Assembly (NCBI GenBank): GCA_947460175.1
Contig: CANHGW010000010.1
Location: forward strand, 1 to 64,000
DNA length: 64,000 bases
Reading direction: 5' to 3'
Origin: Bacteroidota bacterium
Lineage (GTDB): Bacteria > Bacteroidota > Bacteroidia > Chitinophagales > Chitinophagaceae
Made by a program: the position numbers and the translations under genes. This document shows positions 1 through 8,146 of the stretch, piece by piece. The first letter of the stretch is position 1; every line of letters starts with the position of its first letter. The notes below the pieces were generated by a model. That model did no database searches. It was not told where the DNA came from and saw only the letters and a program-made list of their open reading frames with translations.

Positions 1-149
1 ATCAATTCCATGCGATGATGTGTTGTATTAGATTCCAATCCACTCAACACTTGTTTAGTATAGTCGTTGACAATGATAGTAACCCAAGCCCCAATGGCTA
101 ATTGGGTATGACAGCTCCCATCTGTATATATTTTAATAGAAGGTATCAT
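1..149 (-). CDS. RNase H family protein, N-terminal fragment
   Basis: The start is an ATG at 149 read on the minus strand, and the frame stays open to the window edge, giving about 49 residues. The fragment carries IYTDGSC near residue 6 and SNTTHHRMEL near residue 40. These match the first Asp and the conserved Glu of the RNase HI active site (the TDGSC and NRMEL blocks of E. coli RNase HI). This enzyme family cuts the RNA strand of RNA:DNA hybrids. The usual glycine-rich GNPGPGG loop after TDGSC is replaced by HTQLAIGA, so this is a divergent member. The catalytic residues further on lie outside the window. It sits 32 bases upstream of the stop of the L,D-transpeptidase gene, on the same strand. 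Confidence 0.75.
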   Translation of the reverse strand, partial: MIPSIKIYTDGSCHTQLAIGAWVTIIVNDYTKQVLSGLESNTTHHRMEL

Positions 150-181
150 TATTGAGACAACAGCTTACTAATCAAATGGAA

Positions 182-1870
182 TTAGTTCATTCCAATAATT
201 TTGTTATCCCAATTATATAAATCTTTGAGAAACATAATATTTCCTGTACTATCCAATGCCGTTGTTAAGTAGACAAAATGCACATTGATATCGCGCGTCA
301 TAGGAACGAAAATAGTTTTTCGAAGTTTACAAATAGAATCAACTTTTTGATATGAATAATTGGCTGAATCGCGCAATAAAAATGCAGCAAATTCCTTTGG
401 CTTATGTACACGCACACAACCAGAGCTGTATGCTCTAAAAGTTTTTACAAAATCTTCTCGATGAGGCGTATCATGCATATAAATTGACCATGGATTCGGC
501 ATATTAAATTTGACTTCTCCGAGCGAACTGCGGTATCCTGGCGCTTGGCTAAATGAAAAGTTTTTATAATTACTTGCGTTGATACCTGATCCACTTACTT
601 GCCTGCCTCGTCGGTCATATGCTTTCAATCCTTTACGAGCAAGATATCCACCACCTCTTCGCGATAGGCCAGGCAAAACATCTTCTCTTAAAATCGTAGG
701 AGGAACAACCCATGGCGGACTAAAAACAATATCTTTCAATTTGGTATCCAATGTCATCGTATTACGTGCAGGACGTCCTACTACAGTTCGCATATTAAAC
801 TGTACAGAATCATTCTCAACATATTCAACTTCCATTTTAGGTATATCCGCCCATATGTATGGTTGCTTGAAATCATGTCGAAGCCATCGCATACGCTCCA
901 TATTGATAGCTAATGTTTTCTGTTTATTATCAATACCCACATTCAATTTTTTCAATGTAGATGTATCCAATTTGCCATTGGTTTTTAAACCATTTCTAAA
1001 TTGATATTTTTTAATTAATTCTATTAATCCTTCGTCACAGATAGAGCTCGCTGAATCAATAGGATGATTCAATTCTTTTGACAGTCGTTTTCGAAGCAAT
1101 GCAATATCAGGTGATTGAAATCCTATTGCGATGGAATCTTTGATGCCTGATATAGTTTCGAGACCATCTTCTTTTTTCAAATTTTCCAATCGAATGTACT
1201 CCTCTCTAAATTTAGTATACCAAGGATGCTTTGGTCGCATAAAATTTATCACTTCCTCAAAATTATCAGCAACCATTGATTTCTTTAAGGCATCAACCTC
1301 ATCAAAAATTGAATCATTGATATTTTTCCAATTTTTATTCGATTTATTTAAATTATAATAGCGCCCAATTACTAAATCATGCGAAACTGTAAAGAACGAT
1401 TTCGTCATGCCTAATTCAAATTGAACCCAGTCTGCATCTGATAACGATTGACTAGATTTAAACTTATCGTATGCAGGATTGTTTTTAAAAATATTATAAT
1501 CAGCTGGATTTAAGCCATCAAACTGAACCGATTCAATAGCCTTAAGAAAATTATCTGCATTTAGATTAATACCATTTTCATTAATCCAGACTGGACTGAA
1601 TTGTTGATCGGAATAAAAGCGTAACATTTGATTTCTTATCAACGTATCTGAATGAAGCGTATCATGTTGATTAAATTCAATTGTACCATTTGAATTTAAG
1701 TTTTCTTTTATCAAAGCAGCAACAGCATCTGTATTAACTGAAGCTTTCGGATAATTTGTTTTAGCTGGCTTTTCTTTATTTTCTTTGTTGAATTCGCAGG
1801 AAGTAAAATGTATCATTAACAGAATACACAACAGGGATTCTTTGATAAAGTTAGGCTTAATAGGTTTCAT
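182..1870 (-). CDS. Murein L,D-transpeptidase, YcbB/LdtD type
   Basis: This predicted periplasmic enzyme forms 3-3 peptidoglycan cross-links. Residues 1-25 are a lipoprotein signal ending in FTSC, which predicts a lipidated Cys. A scaffold region follows (about 70-240), then a peptidoglycan-binding-like helical repeat (about 255-315, with LIKKYQFRNGLKTNG) and a YkuD catalytic domain (about 335-510). The catalytic motif SSGCVRV places the nucleophile Cys near residue 485, and the upstream HDTPHRE block is also present. Length (562 residues) fits the YcbB class. A frame opening at a TTG at 1882 lies inside a -7 promoter box, so I chose the ATG at 1870, which puts the lipobox in the usual place. 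The gene is probably monocistronic and is divergent from the ECF sigma gene. Confidence 0.9.
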   Translation of the reverse strand: MKPIKPNFIKESLLCILLMIHFTSCEFNKENKEKPAKTNYPKASVNTDAVAALIKENLNSNGTIEFNQHDTLHSDTLIRNQMLRFYSDQQFSPVWINENGINLNADNFLKAIESVQFDGLNPADYNIFKNNPAYDKFKSSQSLSDADWVQFELGMTKSFFTVSHDLVIGRYYNLNKSNKNWKNINDSIFDEVDALKKSMVADNFEEVINFMRPKHPWYTKFREEYIRLENLKKEDGLETISGIKDSIAIGFQSPDIALLRKRLSKELNHPIDSASSICDEGLIELIKKYQFRNGLKTNGKLDTSTLKKLNVGIDNKQKTLAINMERMRWLRHDFKQPYIWADIPKMEVEYVENDSVQFNMRTVVGRPARNTMTLDTKLKDIVFSPPWVVPPTILREDVLPGLSRRGGGYLARKGLKAYDRRGRQVSGSGINASNYKNFSFSQAPGYRSSLGEVKFNMPNPWSIYMHDTPHREDFVKTFRAYSSGCVRVHKPKEFAAFLLRDSANYSYQKVDSICKLRKTIFVPMTRDINVHFVYLTTALDSTGNIMFLKDLYNWDNKIIGMN

Positions 1871-1878
1871 AAGGTTTA

Positions 1879-1887
1879 GCAAAACTA
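1879..1887 (-). promoter_or_regulatory. -7 promoter box for the L,D-transpeptidase gene
   Basis: On the minus strand the sequence reads TAGTTTTGC, an exact match to the Bacteroidota -7 consensus TAnnTTTG. Transcription would begin a few bases before the ATG at 1870, which excludes the upstream TTG as a start. No clear -33 TTTG was seen. Confidence 0.55.
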
Positions 1888-1949
1888 AATTTTTATTCTT
1901 ATCTATGCTTCATTAGAATATCCACATTTTTTTAAATCACATTAAACTT

Positions 1950-1958
1950 TATATTTAC
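1950..1958 (+). promoter_or_regulatory. -7-like box for the ECF sigma operon
   Basis: TATATTTAC resembles TAnnTTTG with the last G changed to A. It lies 40 bases before the ATG of the sigma gene. It is one of several TAnnTTTA variants placed before starts in this window. Confidence 0.4.
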
Positions 1959-1998
1959 ACTCTGGTCCAAGCACTAATTGCCTTAATCAGAACTCGAA

Positions 1999-2547
1999 AT
2001 GGCCGAAATCAACGATCAGGACATATTGGACTTATTTCAAGTAGCCTCTACACGCGAGAGGGCTTTTTCCCTTTTAGTAAAAAAATACCAAGAAAGGCTT
2101 TATTGGCATATTCGTCGTTTGGTGGTGCATCATGAAGATACCAATGATGTACTTCAAAATATGCTAATAAAAGTTTGGCGAAATCTTGAAAATTTCAGAC
2201 AAGATGCTGGATTATACACTTGGTTATATCGAATTGCTACAAACGAAAGTCTTACCTATCTTGATCAACAAAAGAAAAAAAGCACCTATTCAATATCCGA
2301 TCATGAGTCTGGATTGGCCAATTCAATCAAAGCTGAAAAGGGATTTGATGCCAATAAATTAGAATGGAAGCTTCAATTGGCTATTCAATCCTTGCCAGAA
2401 AAACAACGAGCCGTATTCTGTTTGCGCTATTATGATGAAATGCCCTACGAAAAAATGTCGCATGTTTTAGAAACATCCGAAGGATCACTGAAAGCCTCTT
2501 ATCATCATGCAGCAAAAAAAGTAGAAGAATATATTAGAAATAATTAA
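1999..2547 (+). CDS. RNA polymerase sigma factor, ECF family
   Basis: At 182 residues this is the usual size of an ECF (sigma-24 type) factor. Region 2 is visible at about 15-85 (RLYWHIRRLVVHHEDTNDVL, then TWLYRIATN), and region 4 at about 125-180 (LPEKQRAVFCLRYYDEMPY, then the SEGSLKASYHHAAKKVEE helix-turn-helix). ECF factors direct transcription of envelope or stress regulons and are usually restrained by a partner encoded next door. The following gene encodes a single-pass membrane protein and the third gene a periplasmic sensor-like protein, all on one strand with gaps of 33 and 8 bases, so they probably form one operon. The target regulon is not evident. Confidence 0.92.
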   Translation: MAEINDQDILDLFQVASTRERAFSLLVKKYQERLYWHIRRLVVHHEDTNDVLQNMLIKVWRNLENFRQDAGLYTWLYRIATNESLTYLDQQKKKSTYSISDHESGLANSIKAEKGFDANKLEWKLQLAIQSLPEKQRAVFCLRYYDEMPYEKMSHVLETSEGSLKASYHHAAKKVEEYIRNN

Positions 2548-2580
2548 ACTTAAGCCTAAAAAAAGAGTCAAAGATTCGTA

Positions 2581-3231
2581 ATGCAACAAAAAATCAACAT
2601 AGAACAAGAATTAAATGATTTGCAACTTAAGGTGCCAATTGTGTCTATGCCTGAATTTTCAGTGCCTGTAGGTTATTTTGACAATTTGGAAATGTCAGTC
2701 TTAGATAGAATCCATTCAGAAGATTTTATTGCCCAATTGCCCAAAAACATGCCATTTGATGTACCTCAAGGTTATTTTGATCAATTGACCAATGAATTAA
2801 ATACAAGTTTTTCACTTGAACAACTACCTAAAAACACGCCTTATCAAGTTCCTATTGGTTATTTTAACGACTTAGACACCCAAATACTATCTAAGATTGC
2901 TCAAACTAAGCCTGCACTTAAACCATTAAAAGTATCATCACGTCGATTTGCACCTTTATCGATGGCTGCAAGTATCCTCTTTTTTATTGTATCTGGTTTT
3001 TTTCTAATCAACCAACAGTCTTCTCCTAGTGTTGAACAACAATTGGCTAAAATATCTGATGATGAAATTAACTTATATATTCAAGCCCATCAACAAGAGT
3101 TTGAAACTGACCTAGTTTCGGCAGAAGCGCTGGATGATAGCCAAGTAGACATACCAACACTTGAAAAGGATATCATTGAAAATCAATTAAATACACTTAC
3201 AAAAGAAGAACTTTCTTCATACATTTTATAA
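2581..3231 (+). CDS. Single-pass membrane protein with three VPxGYF repeats, candidate anti-sigma partner
   Basis: I do not recognise a named family. The cytoplasm-side half carries three spaced copies of a short motif: VPVGYF (28-33), VPQGYF (61-66) and VPIGYF (90-95), each followed by D/N-x-L. The second and third are preceded by LPKN. A basic stretch leads into one transmembrane segment at about 124-143, followed by an acidic, Gln-rich tail of about 70 residues. Gene order (ECF sigma, membrane protein, periplasmic protein) and topology fit an anti-sigma factor, but the zinc-binding HxxxCxxC pattern of classical anti-sigma factors is absent. The function is inferred from context only. The stop is 8 bases before the next gene. 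Confidence 0.75.
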   Translation: MQQKINIEQELNDLQLKVPIVSMPEFSVPVGYFDNLEMSVLDRIHSEDFIAQLPKNMPFDVPQGYFDQLTNELNTSFSLEQLPKNTPYQVPIGYFNDLDTQILSKIAQTKPALKPLKVSSRRFAPLSMAASILFFIVSGFFLINQQSSPSVEQQLAKISDDEINLYIQAHQQEFETDLVSAEALDDSQVDIPTLEKDIIENQLNTLTKEELSSYIL

Positions 3232-3239
3232 AAACAATC

Positions 3240-3794
3240 ATGAAACACTTATTACTTGTATCTACATTTTTAATTCTATTTTTTGGAGCATTTGCTCAAA
3301 AAGGCGAACGCATCGAAAGCCTTAAAATTGCTCATTTATCTGGCAAATTGAACCTTGACCCTAAAACAGCGGAACGATTTTGGCCTTTGTACAACCAATA
3401 TGAAAGTGAAATGCAACAGATTGTACTCGAAAAAAGAAGAATGAATCAAAATGATACTCGCTCGGCTGATGAAATTTTGGATCAAGAGCAAAAAGCGATT
3501 GATTTAAAACGTAAATACAATGCGCAATTTTTAAAAGTAATTGATAATAATCAATTGAATCAAATGTATCAGGCTGAGAAGGAATTTAGACAAATGATTA
3601 TCAAACGTTCACAACGCATGGATAATAACCCTGTAAGAGAAAACCGACGTATGAACCAAAATCCTGAACAATTTAACCATCAAGGACCAGGACGCAGAAT
3701 GCAAGCTCCTTCAAATGGTGGCAGAAACAATAATCAATCTCCTGAGATCAACAGACCTTCAAAACAATCACGCGTTCCGATGGAAGGTAGATAA
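3240..3794 (+). CDS. Secreted sensor-of-ECF-type protein
   Basis: A signal peptide (about 1-20, ending FGAFAQ) precedes a helical domain with IESLKIAHLSGKLNL and ERFWPLYNQYE. These are hallmarks of the short periplasmic proteins annotated in Flavobacteriia as sensor of ECF-type sigma factor, which resemble the helical Spy/CpxP type in composition. The C-terminal third is rich in Asn, Arg, Gln and Met and looks disordered. It is the last gene of the ECF operon and the likely envelope-side partner of the membrane protein upstream. The family name is from memory of similar sequences; the stimulus is unknown. Confidence 0.7.
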   Translation: MKHLLLVSTFLILFFGAFAQKGERIESLKIAHLSGKLNLDPKTAERFWPLYNQYESEMQQIVLEKRRMNQNDTRSADEILDQEQKAIDLKRKYNAQFLKVIDNNQLNQMYQAEKEFRQMIIKRSQRMDNNPVRENRRMNQNPEQFNHQGPGRRMQAPSNGGRNNNQSPEINRPSKQSRVPMEGR

Positions 3795-3796
3795 TA

Positions 3797-4543
3797 TTAT
3801 AAATGTGCAATGGCATGTTGTACATCATGATAAAAGAGGAAAATCCAATTTTCCTCTTTTCCTTTTAGGGCATATTCTTGTCGGAGCTCCATACTTTTAA
3901 CTCCATCAAAATCATACTTGGCTACATATCGAGTTTTGAGTTGCTTTAATTGAGGCGCAACATCCCCTCCAAAAAAAACAGTTTGATACTCACCTCTCAC
4001 CAAAAAACTTAAATGATAAGGACAATGACCTCCGGTGGTTGAATACTCAATAAGTCCATTAATGATTCCGTTGTCGTTCAGCCATTCAACCTGAGACGAA
4101 TTTTTTAATAAATCAAAATCATCGATCGTGTACGATGGATATCCTTTTTCTATTCCAAAATCAAATTCCTTTTTATTTACATAATAAGTTGAATTAGGAA
4201 AGCTTAATTCTTTGATATTCAATGTATTATAATAACATATGCCGCCTGCATGATCTTTATGTAAATGTGAAAGAATCACCTTATTAATTTTAAGTGGGTC
4301 AACTCCTATCTTTCGTAAATTATGATGAATTTGCAATTCGCCAGAGGGTAAGTTGAACCCCAGCCCGGTATCAAATAAAATATACTCGGTATCAATTTTA
4401 AGTAAAAAAGGTTGAATTTCTACAAGCAACGAACCCTTCGGACGGTCATTTAATTCATGTAATTCTGTATCAAACGGATGAAAAACCTTATCATGTCCAA
4501 TAGTAAATACACCTTCTGAAAGTGGAAAAATTTCGATATTCAT
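3797..4543 (-). CDS. MBL-fold metallo-hydrolase
   Basis: The protein has 248 residues with the metallo-beta-lactamase motif HLHKDH at 93-98, a later metal ligand block (STTGGHCPYH near 168-177) and FGGDVAP near 192. These ligands support a dinuclear metal centre. Substrates in this superfamily range from lactones and thioesters to nucleic acids, and nothing here tells which. There is no signal peptide, so it is probably cytoplasmic. It converges on the ECF operon with only 2 bases between stops and lies 12 bases downstream of rodA on the same strand, so it may be cotranscribed with the cell-wall pair. Confidence 0.85.
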   Translation of the reverse strand: MNIEIFPLSEGVFTIGHDKVFHPFDTELHELNDRPKGSLLVEIQPFLLKIDTEYILFDTGLGFNLPSGELQIHHNLRKIGVDPLKINKVILSHLHKDHAGGICYYNTLNIKELSFPNSTYYVNKKEFDFGIEKGYPSYTIDDFDLLKNSSQVEWLNDNGIINGLIEYSTTGGHCPYHLSFLVRGEYQTVFFGGDVAPQLKQLKTRYVAKYDFDGVKSMELRQEYALKGKEENWIFLFYHDVQHAIAHL

Positions 4544-4555
4544 AGCTAAAATAAT

Positions 4556-5884
4556 TTAACGAAGCACCATTTGTCGGTCGGCGTCCAACCGTATCAGAAT
4601 AAAAATTAAAACTGCAAAAGTCAAAAGCGAAGTACCTCCATAGCTAATTAATGGCAATGGTATTCCAATTACAGGAGCAACACCAATAGTCATTCCTATA
4701 TTGATAACTAAATGAAAAAATAAAATCCCAGCCACACCATAAGCATATACCCTACTAAATTGAGATCGTTGACGCTCGGCAATATGTACAATTCGAAGTA
4801 AAAAGGTGACATACAATAAGATTAATAAGGTACTACCCCAAAATCCAAATTGCTCACCTATGCTACAAAATATAAAGTCGGTTCGTTGTTCAGGTACCCA
4901 ATTATATTTAGTTTGACTACCATTCAAAAAGCCTTTTCCAAGAAAACCTCCAGAGGCAATCGCTATTTTGGACTGACTCACGTTATACTCTGATGCATTT
5001 TGCTTTTTATTATCAACTCCATCTCTAGTATATTCATCGGGTACATCTTGCCCTATCATGGTATAAATACGTTGTACTTGATACCCTTTCAATACATTTT
5101 TAAATGCAAAAGGAACTAATACTTGTGAAAACAAGACACCTACTAACCATATAGCAGCTACAACAATGAGCAAATCTTTTGATCGTTTTAATTGTTTGCG
5201 TTGTGTATACAGTATCCCTAAGGCAATTATAGTAAGTAAAATAAATAAAATATTTTTAGGGATAAGTAAAGTAGCAAGTGTAAGTGCAATAATTGAAAAG
5301 CCAATAACCAATACAATATTAGGTAAGCCTTCACGATACATAGCTAAAAAAAACGAAAAATAAACCAATGCTAAGCCAGTTTCATTTTGCATTATGATAA
5401 TTAATGAGGGTACCAACGCAAAACCAGCACACATCAACCGATGTTTTAAGGTAGAAAAATTAACTTCTTGCAATGATAAAAACTTAGCGATAGACAATGC
5501 TGTAAACAACTTCATCAATTCTCCAGGTTGAAATGTAAAAAAGCCTAAATTTAACCATGAGTGCGAGCCTTTTACACCTTTACCAAGGGGCGTAAGTGCT
5601 AGTAGAAGCAATACGATTCCAATTATATATCCTAAAAATGGAATTGATGTAAACAGTTTACTATCTGTCATTAATATTATAAAACCTACAATTAAAGAAA
5701 TACCTAAAAAAATCAATTGCTTAGAATAGCTTTTGCTTAAAATGATAAACGACAAATCAGTCTCACGATGTTCTACAGCATATATACTCAAAACACCAAT
5801 AACCGATAAGATGATGAATAAAAATACCATCAGCCAATCGATTCTCTCTAAGAGTGTAGTGGGTTTAAATGTTGTTTGCTTCAC
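4556..5884 (-). CDS. rodA: Rod-shape SEDS glycosyltransferase RodA
   Basis: This 442-residue polytopic membrane protein belongs to the FtsW/RodA/SpoVE (SEDS) family. About ten hydrophobic segments are visible. Diagnostic blocks include GKGVKGSHSWLNLG, FQPGELMKL, ASGGFLGKGF, WVPEQRTDFIF and the C-terminal PLISYGGTSLL. RodA polymerises lipid II into glycan strands during side-wall growth and works with PBP2, which is encoded just upstream with an 8-base gap. A MreBCD cluster, often adjacent in relatives, is not in this window. RodA is preferred over FtsW because of the pairing with mrdA. Confidence 0.93.
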   Translation of the reverse strand: MKQTTFKPTTLLERIDWLMVFLFIILSVIGVLSIYAVEHRETDLSFIILSKSYSKQLIFLGISLIVGFIILMTDSKLFTSIPFLGYIIGIVLLLLALTPLGKGVKGSHSWLNLGFFTFQPGELMKLFTALSIAKFLSLQEVNFSTLKHRLMCAGFALVPSLIIIMQNETGLALVYFSFFLAMYREGLPNIVLVIGFSIIALTLATLLIPKNILFILLTIIALGILYTQRKQLKRSKDLLIVVAAIWLVGVLFSQVLVPFAFKNVLKGYQVQRIYTMIGQDVPDEYTRDGVDNKKQNASEYNVSQSKIAIASGGFLGKGFLNGSQTKYNWVPEQRTDFIFCSIGEQFGFWGSTLLILLYVTFLLRIVHIAERQRSQFSRVYAYGVAGILFFHLVINIGMTIGVAPVIGIPLPLISYGGTSLLTFAVLIFILIRLDADRQMVLR

Positions 5885-5892
5885 AAATAATG

Positions 5893-7953
5893 TTAATTTA
5901 TCGATTTACTTTTTAGTCCGAAATAGCGTTTATAGTAATAAGCTGCTTTTATAGAATCATCTATATGTCGTATACTATCTTTCTTAAAATTTATGAGTGC
6001 CAAGCTATCTTTTGGCAATCGCTTTAACCTATCTCGTTCGATTGCTTGTTGCTTTTCAATAGAATCAATGATATAGGTATAATTAGGAATAATTTTAGCA
6101 TTCTGCATTTTTTTCACTAAAGGCATTCTTTTTGCTGAAATGGTATCCTTTAGGTATTGTTCTATCATAAGACTTGCGATAGGCCCAGCCCATGTAGCTC
6201 CATAACCAGAGTTTTCAATACAAACAGCTACTGCAATTTTTGGATTGATGCGAGGAGCAAATGCAACAAATAAAGAGTGATTTTGAAGTTTTACACGCTT
6301 CCCGTTAATCATACGTTCATTTTGAGCAGTACCCGTTTTGCCACAAACCTCTATGCCTGGTATTTGTGCAATTTTACCTGTACCTTGATTCACTACTTCC
6401 ATCATACCGACACTCACGTAATTGTATGCAGAATCAGCAATTTGAGCGACTTGATGTTTCTTAAGATAAGGGGCTAATAAGGTATGATTACTATCTCTGT
6501 CAATAGACTTTACAAAGTGAGGAACATAATAATAACCTTTATTGGCAATTATACACATTGCATTGGCCAATTGAAGTGGAGTCAACAATACTTCACCCTG
6601 TCCCATTCCAATTATACTCATATTACATGAATTCCAATTATTATTATATATTCGATTAAAGTAATTGGAATCAGGTATATTACCACCACTTTCTGAAGGT
6701 ATATCAACACCTGTTGGGTGACCAAGTCCAAAATCAGTCATATACTGATTCCAACGTTGAAGACCAACATGTACATTTTTGTATTTAGGAGCATCTATAG
6801 ACAATCTGAAGATATGACAAAAATAAGAGTTACATGAATTGGCAATAGCAAACGCAAGATTTCGGGCATGACCTCCACCCGTATGGGTACATCCTATTCG
6901 GCGACCACATGCATAATACCCACCACCACAAGGATATCCATAAGATGGATTTATTACACCCTCATCTAAGGCTACTAAAGCAGTGATAGGCTTAAACGTA
7001 GATCCTGGCGGGTAATTAGCCTGTATCGCTCTATTGAATAATGGCTTTGTAGCGTCAGTCAATAATTTCCCCAAATTCCTCCCTTTATCAGCACCTGTAA
7101 GTAATGTAGGGTCAAAAGTGGGTCCACTTGCAAACGCAAGAATACCACCCGTTTCAGGATCAATGGCAACTGCGCTTCCTAATTTATTGGCAAGCATCGA
7201 CTCTGTTAATTTTTGCAATTTGGCATCTATATAAAGCTGCAAAGGCTTCCCTGGAATGGCATTGGAGTCCAATGTGCCATTTTTGTAGGGCCCTTGAATG
7301 CGTTGTTTTACATCTCTTAATAGATACTGCACACCAGGTCTTCCACGTAATACTTCTTCATAGTGATTTTCAAGGCCTGTAATACCCAAATAATCACCTT
7401 TTTCATAATCTCTGTATTTTTCTTTTTCCAATTGTTTGGCACTGATTTCATTGATATAACCTATGAAACTTCCACCACATTCGTAGGTAAAATTTCGTTC
7501 GGAATGTTCTACTAATTCGCACCCTTGAAACTCATAAATATTTTCTTGCAATCGAGCAACAGCACTAGGCGATAAATTTCGATACATGGCAATATTCTTA
7601 ATGCCCCACCCGTATTTATTAATCATCTTTTTAAACTGAAGTCTGAAATCTTCGTTGTTTATATTGAGTAACTTACATAAAAAAGTAGTGTCAAAATCTT
7701 CTTTGATTTTTTTAGGTTCAACTACAAAATCATATACAATACTATTATTCATCATCACTACATTTTTACGATCATAAATCGTACCACGTGGTGGATATAT
7801 TTTTTTAATATAGACTGCTTGACCTAATGCTGCTTGCTTGTACCCGCCGATATCAAATACCTGTAAAAAAAGTAGCCTTAATACCAAAATAACAGGAATA
7901 ATCGTAAAAAGAATACGTATATAATTACTCCTATCTTGTGTAAAATCAGCCAT
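5893..7953 (-). CDS. mrdA: Penicillin-binding protein 2, class B transpeptidase
   Basis: The 686-residue protein has one N-terminal membrane anchor (about 11-32), a PBP dimerisation region including PPRGTIYDRK, and a transpeptidase domain. The active-site Ser lies in PPGSTFKP (Ser about 318, Lys about 321), with SCN near 370 and KTGTAQN near 540. It cross-links peptidoglycan during elongation and partners with RodA. The C-terminal 60 residues are charged and Lys-rich beyond the domain. The start is an ATG; a -7 box lies about 25 bases upstream. The mrdA-rodA pair is the conserved elongasome arrangement. Confidence 0.94.
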   Translation of the reverse strand: MADFTQDRSNYIRILFTIIPVILVLRLLFLQVFDIGGYKQAALGQAVYIKKIYPPRGTIYDRKNVVMMNNSIVYDFVVEPKKIKEDFDTTFLCKLLNINNEDFRLQFKKMINKYGWGIKNIAMYRNLSPSAVARLQENIYEFQGCELVEHSERNFTYECGGSFIGYINEISAKQLEKEKYRDYEKGDYLGITGLENHYEEVLRGRPGVQYLLRDVKQRIQGPYKNGTLDSNAIPGKPLQLYIDAKLQKLTESMLANKLGSAVAIDPETGGILAFASGPTFDPTLLTGADKGRNLGKLLTDATKPLFNRAIQANYPPGSTFKPITALVALDEGVINPSYGYPCGGGYYACGRRIGCTHTGGGHARNLAFAIANSCNSYFCHIFRLSIDAPKYKNVHVGLQRWNQYMTDFGLGHPTGVDIPSESGGNIPDSNYFNRIYNNNWNSCNMSIIGMGQGEVLLTPLQLANAMCIIANKGYYYVPHFVKSIDRDSNHTLLAPYLKKHQVAQIADSAYNYVSVGMMEVVNQGTGKIAQIPGIEVCGKTGTAQNERMINGKRVKLQNHSLFVAFAPRINPKIAVAVCIENSGYGATWAGPIASLMIEQYLKDTISAKRMPLVKKMQNAKIIPNYTYIIDSIEKQQAIERDRLKRLPKDSLALINFKKDSIRHIDDSIKAAYYYKRYFGLKSKSIN

Positions 7954-7977
7954 AAAAGGGGTGAGAAAAAAATTTTA

Positions 7978-7985
7978 CAAATGTA
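7978..7985 (-). promoter_or_regulatory. -7 promoter box for mrdA-rodA
   Basis: The minus strand reads TACATTTG, a perfect TAnnTTTG match, about 25 bases before the mrdA ATG. No -33 TTTG at the standard spacing was found. Confidence 0.5.
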
Positions 7986-8098
7986 TACTTTTATCAATCA
8001 CAAGTAGAAATACTTATGCACGTTTTGAGAGAATATTATGGGGATTATTTTTAATACTAAAAAAAATTAGTATTCAGAAAAATATCATTATAAAAAAA

Positions 8099-8124
8099 AG
8101 CTCAGCATATTTACATCTGAGCTT
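8099..8124 (-). terminator. Rho-independent terminator of the DUF4476 gene
   Basis: On the minus strand AAGCTCAG pairs with CTGAGCTT around a 10-base loop and is followed by seven T residues. It lies 23 bases past the stop of the DUF4476 gene. A second small inverted repeat, AATACTAA/TTAGTATT at 8053-8074, lies between it and the mrdA promoter. Confidence 0.8.
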
Positions 8125-8146
8125 AATAAATAAATAATTAATCTTT

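Noticed and set aside
579-1004. Plus-strand frame of 141 codons within the L,D-transpeptidase gene
   Set aside because: It lies wholly antisense to the catalytic domain and resembles no family.
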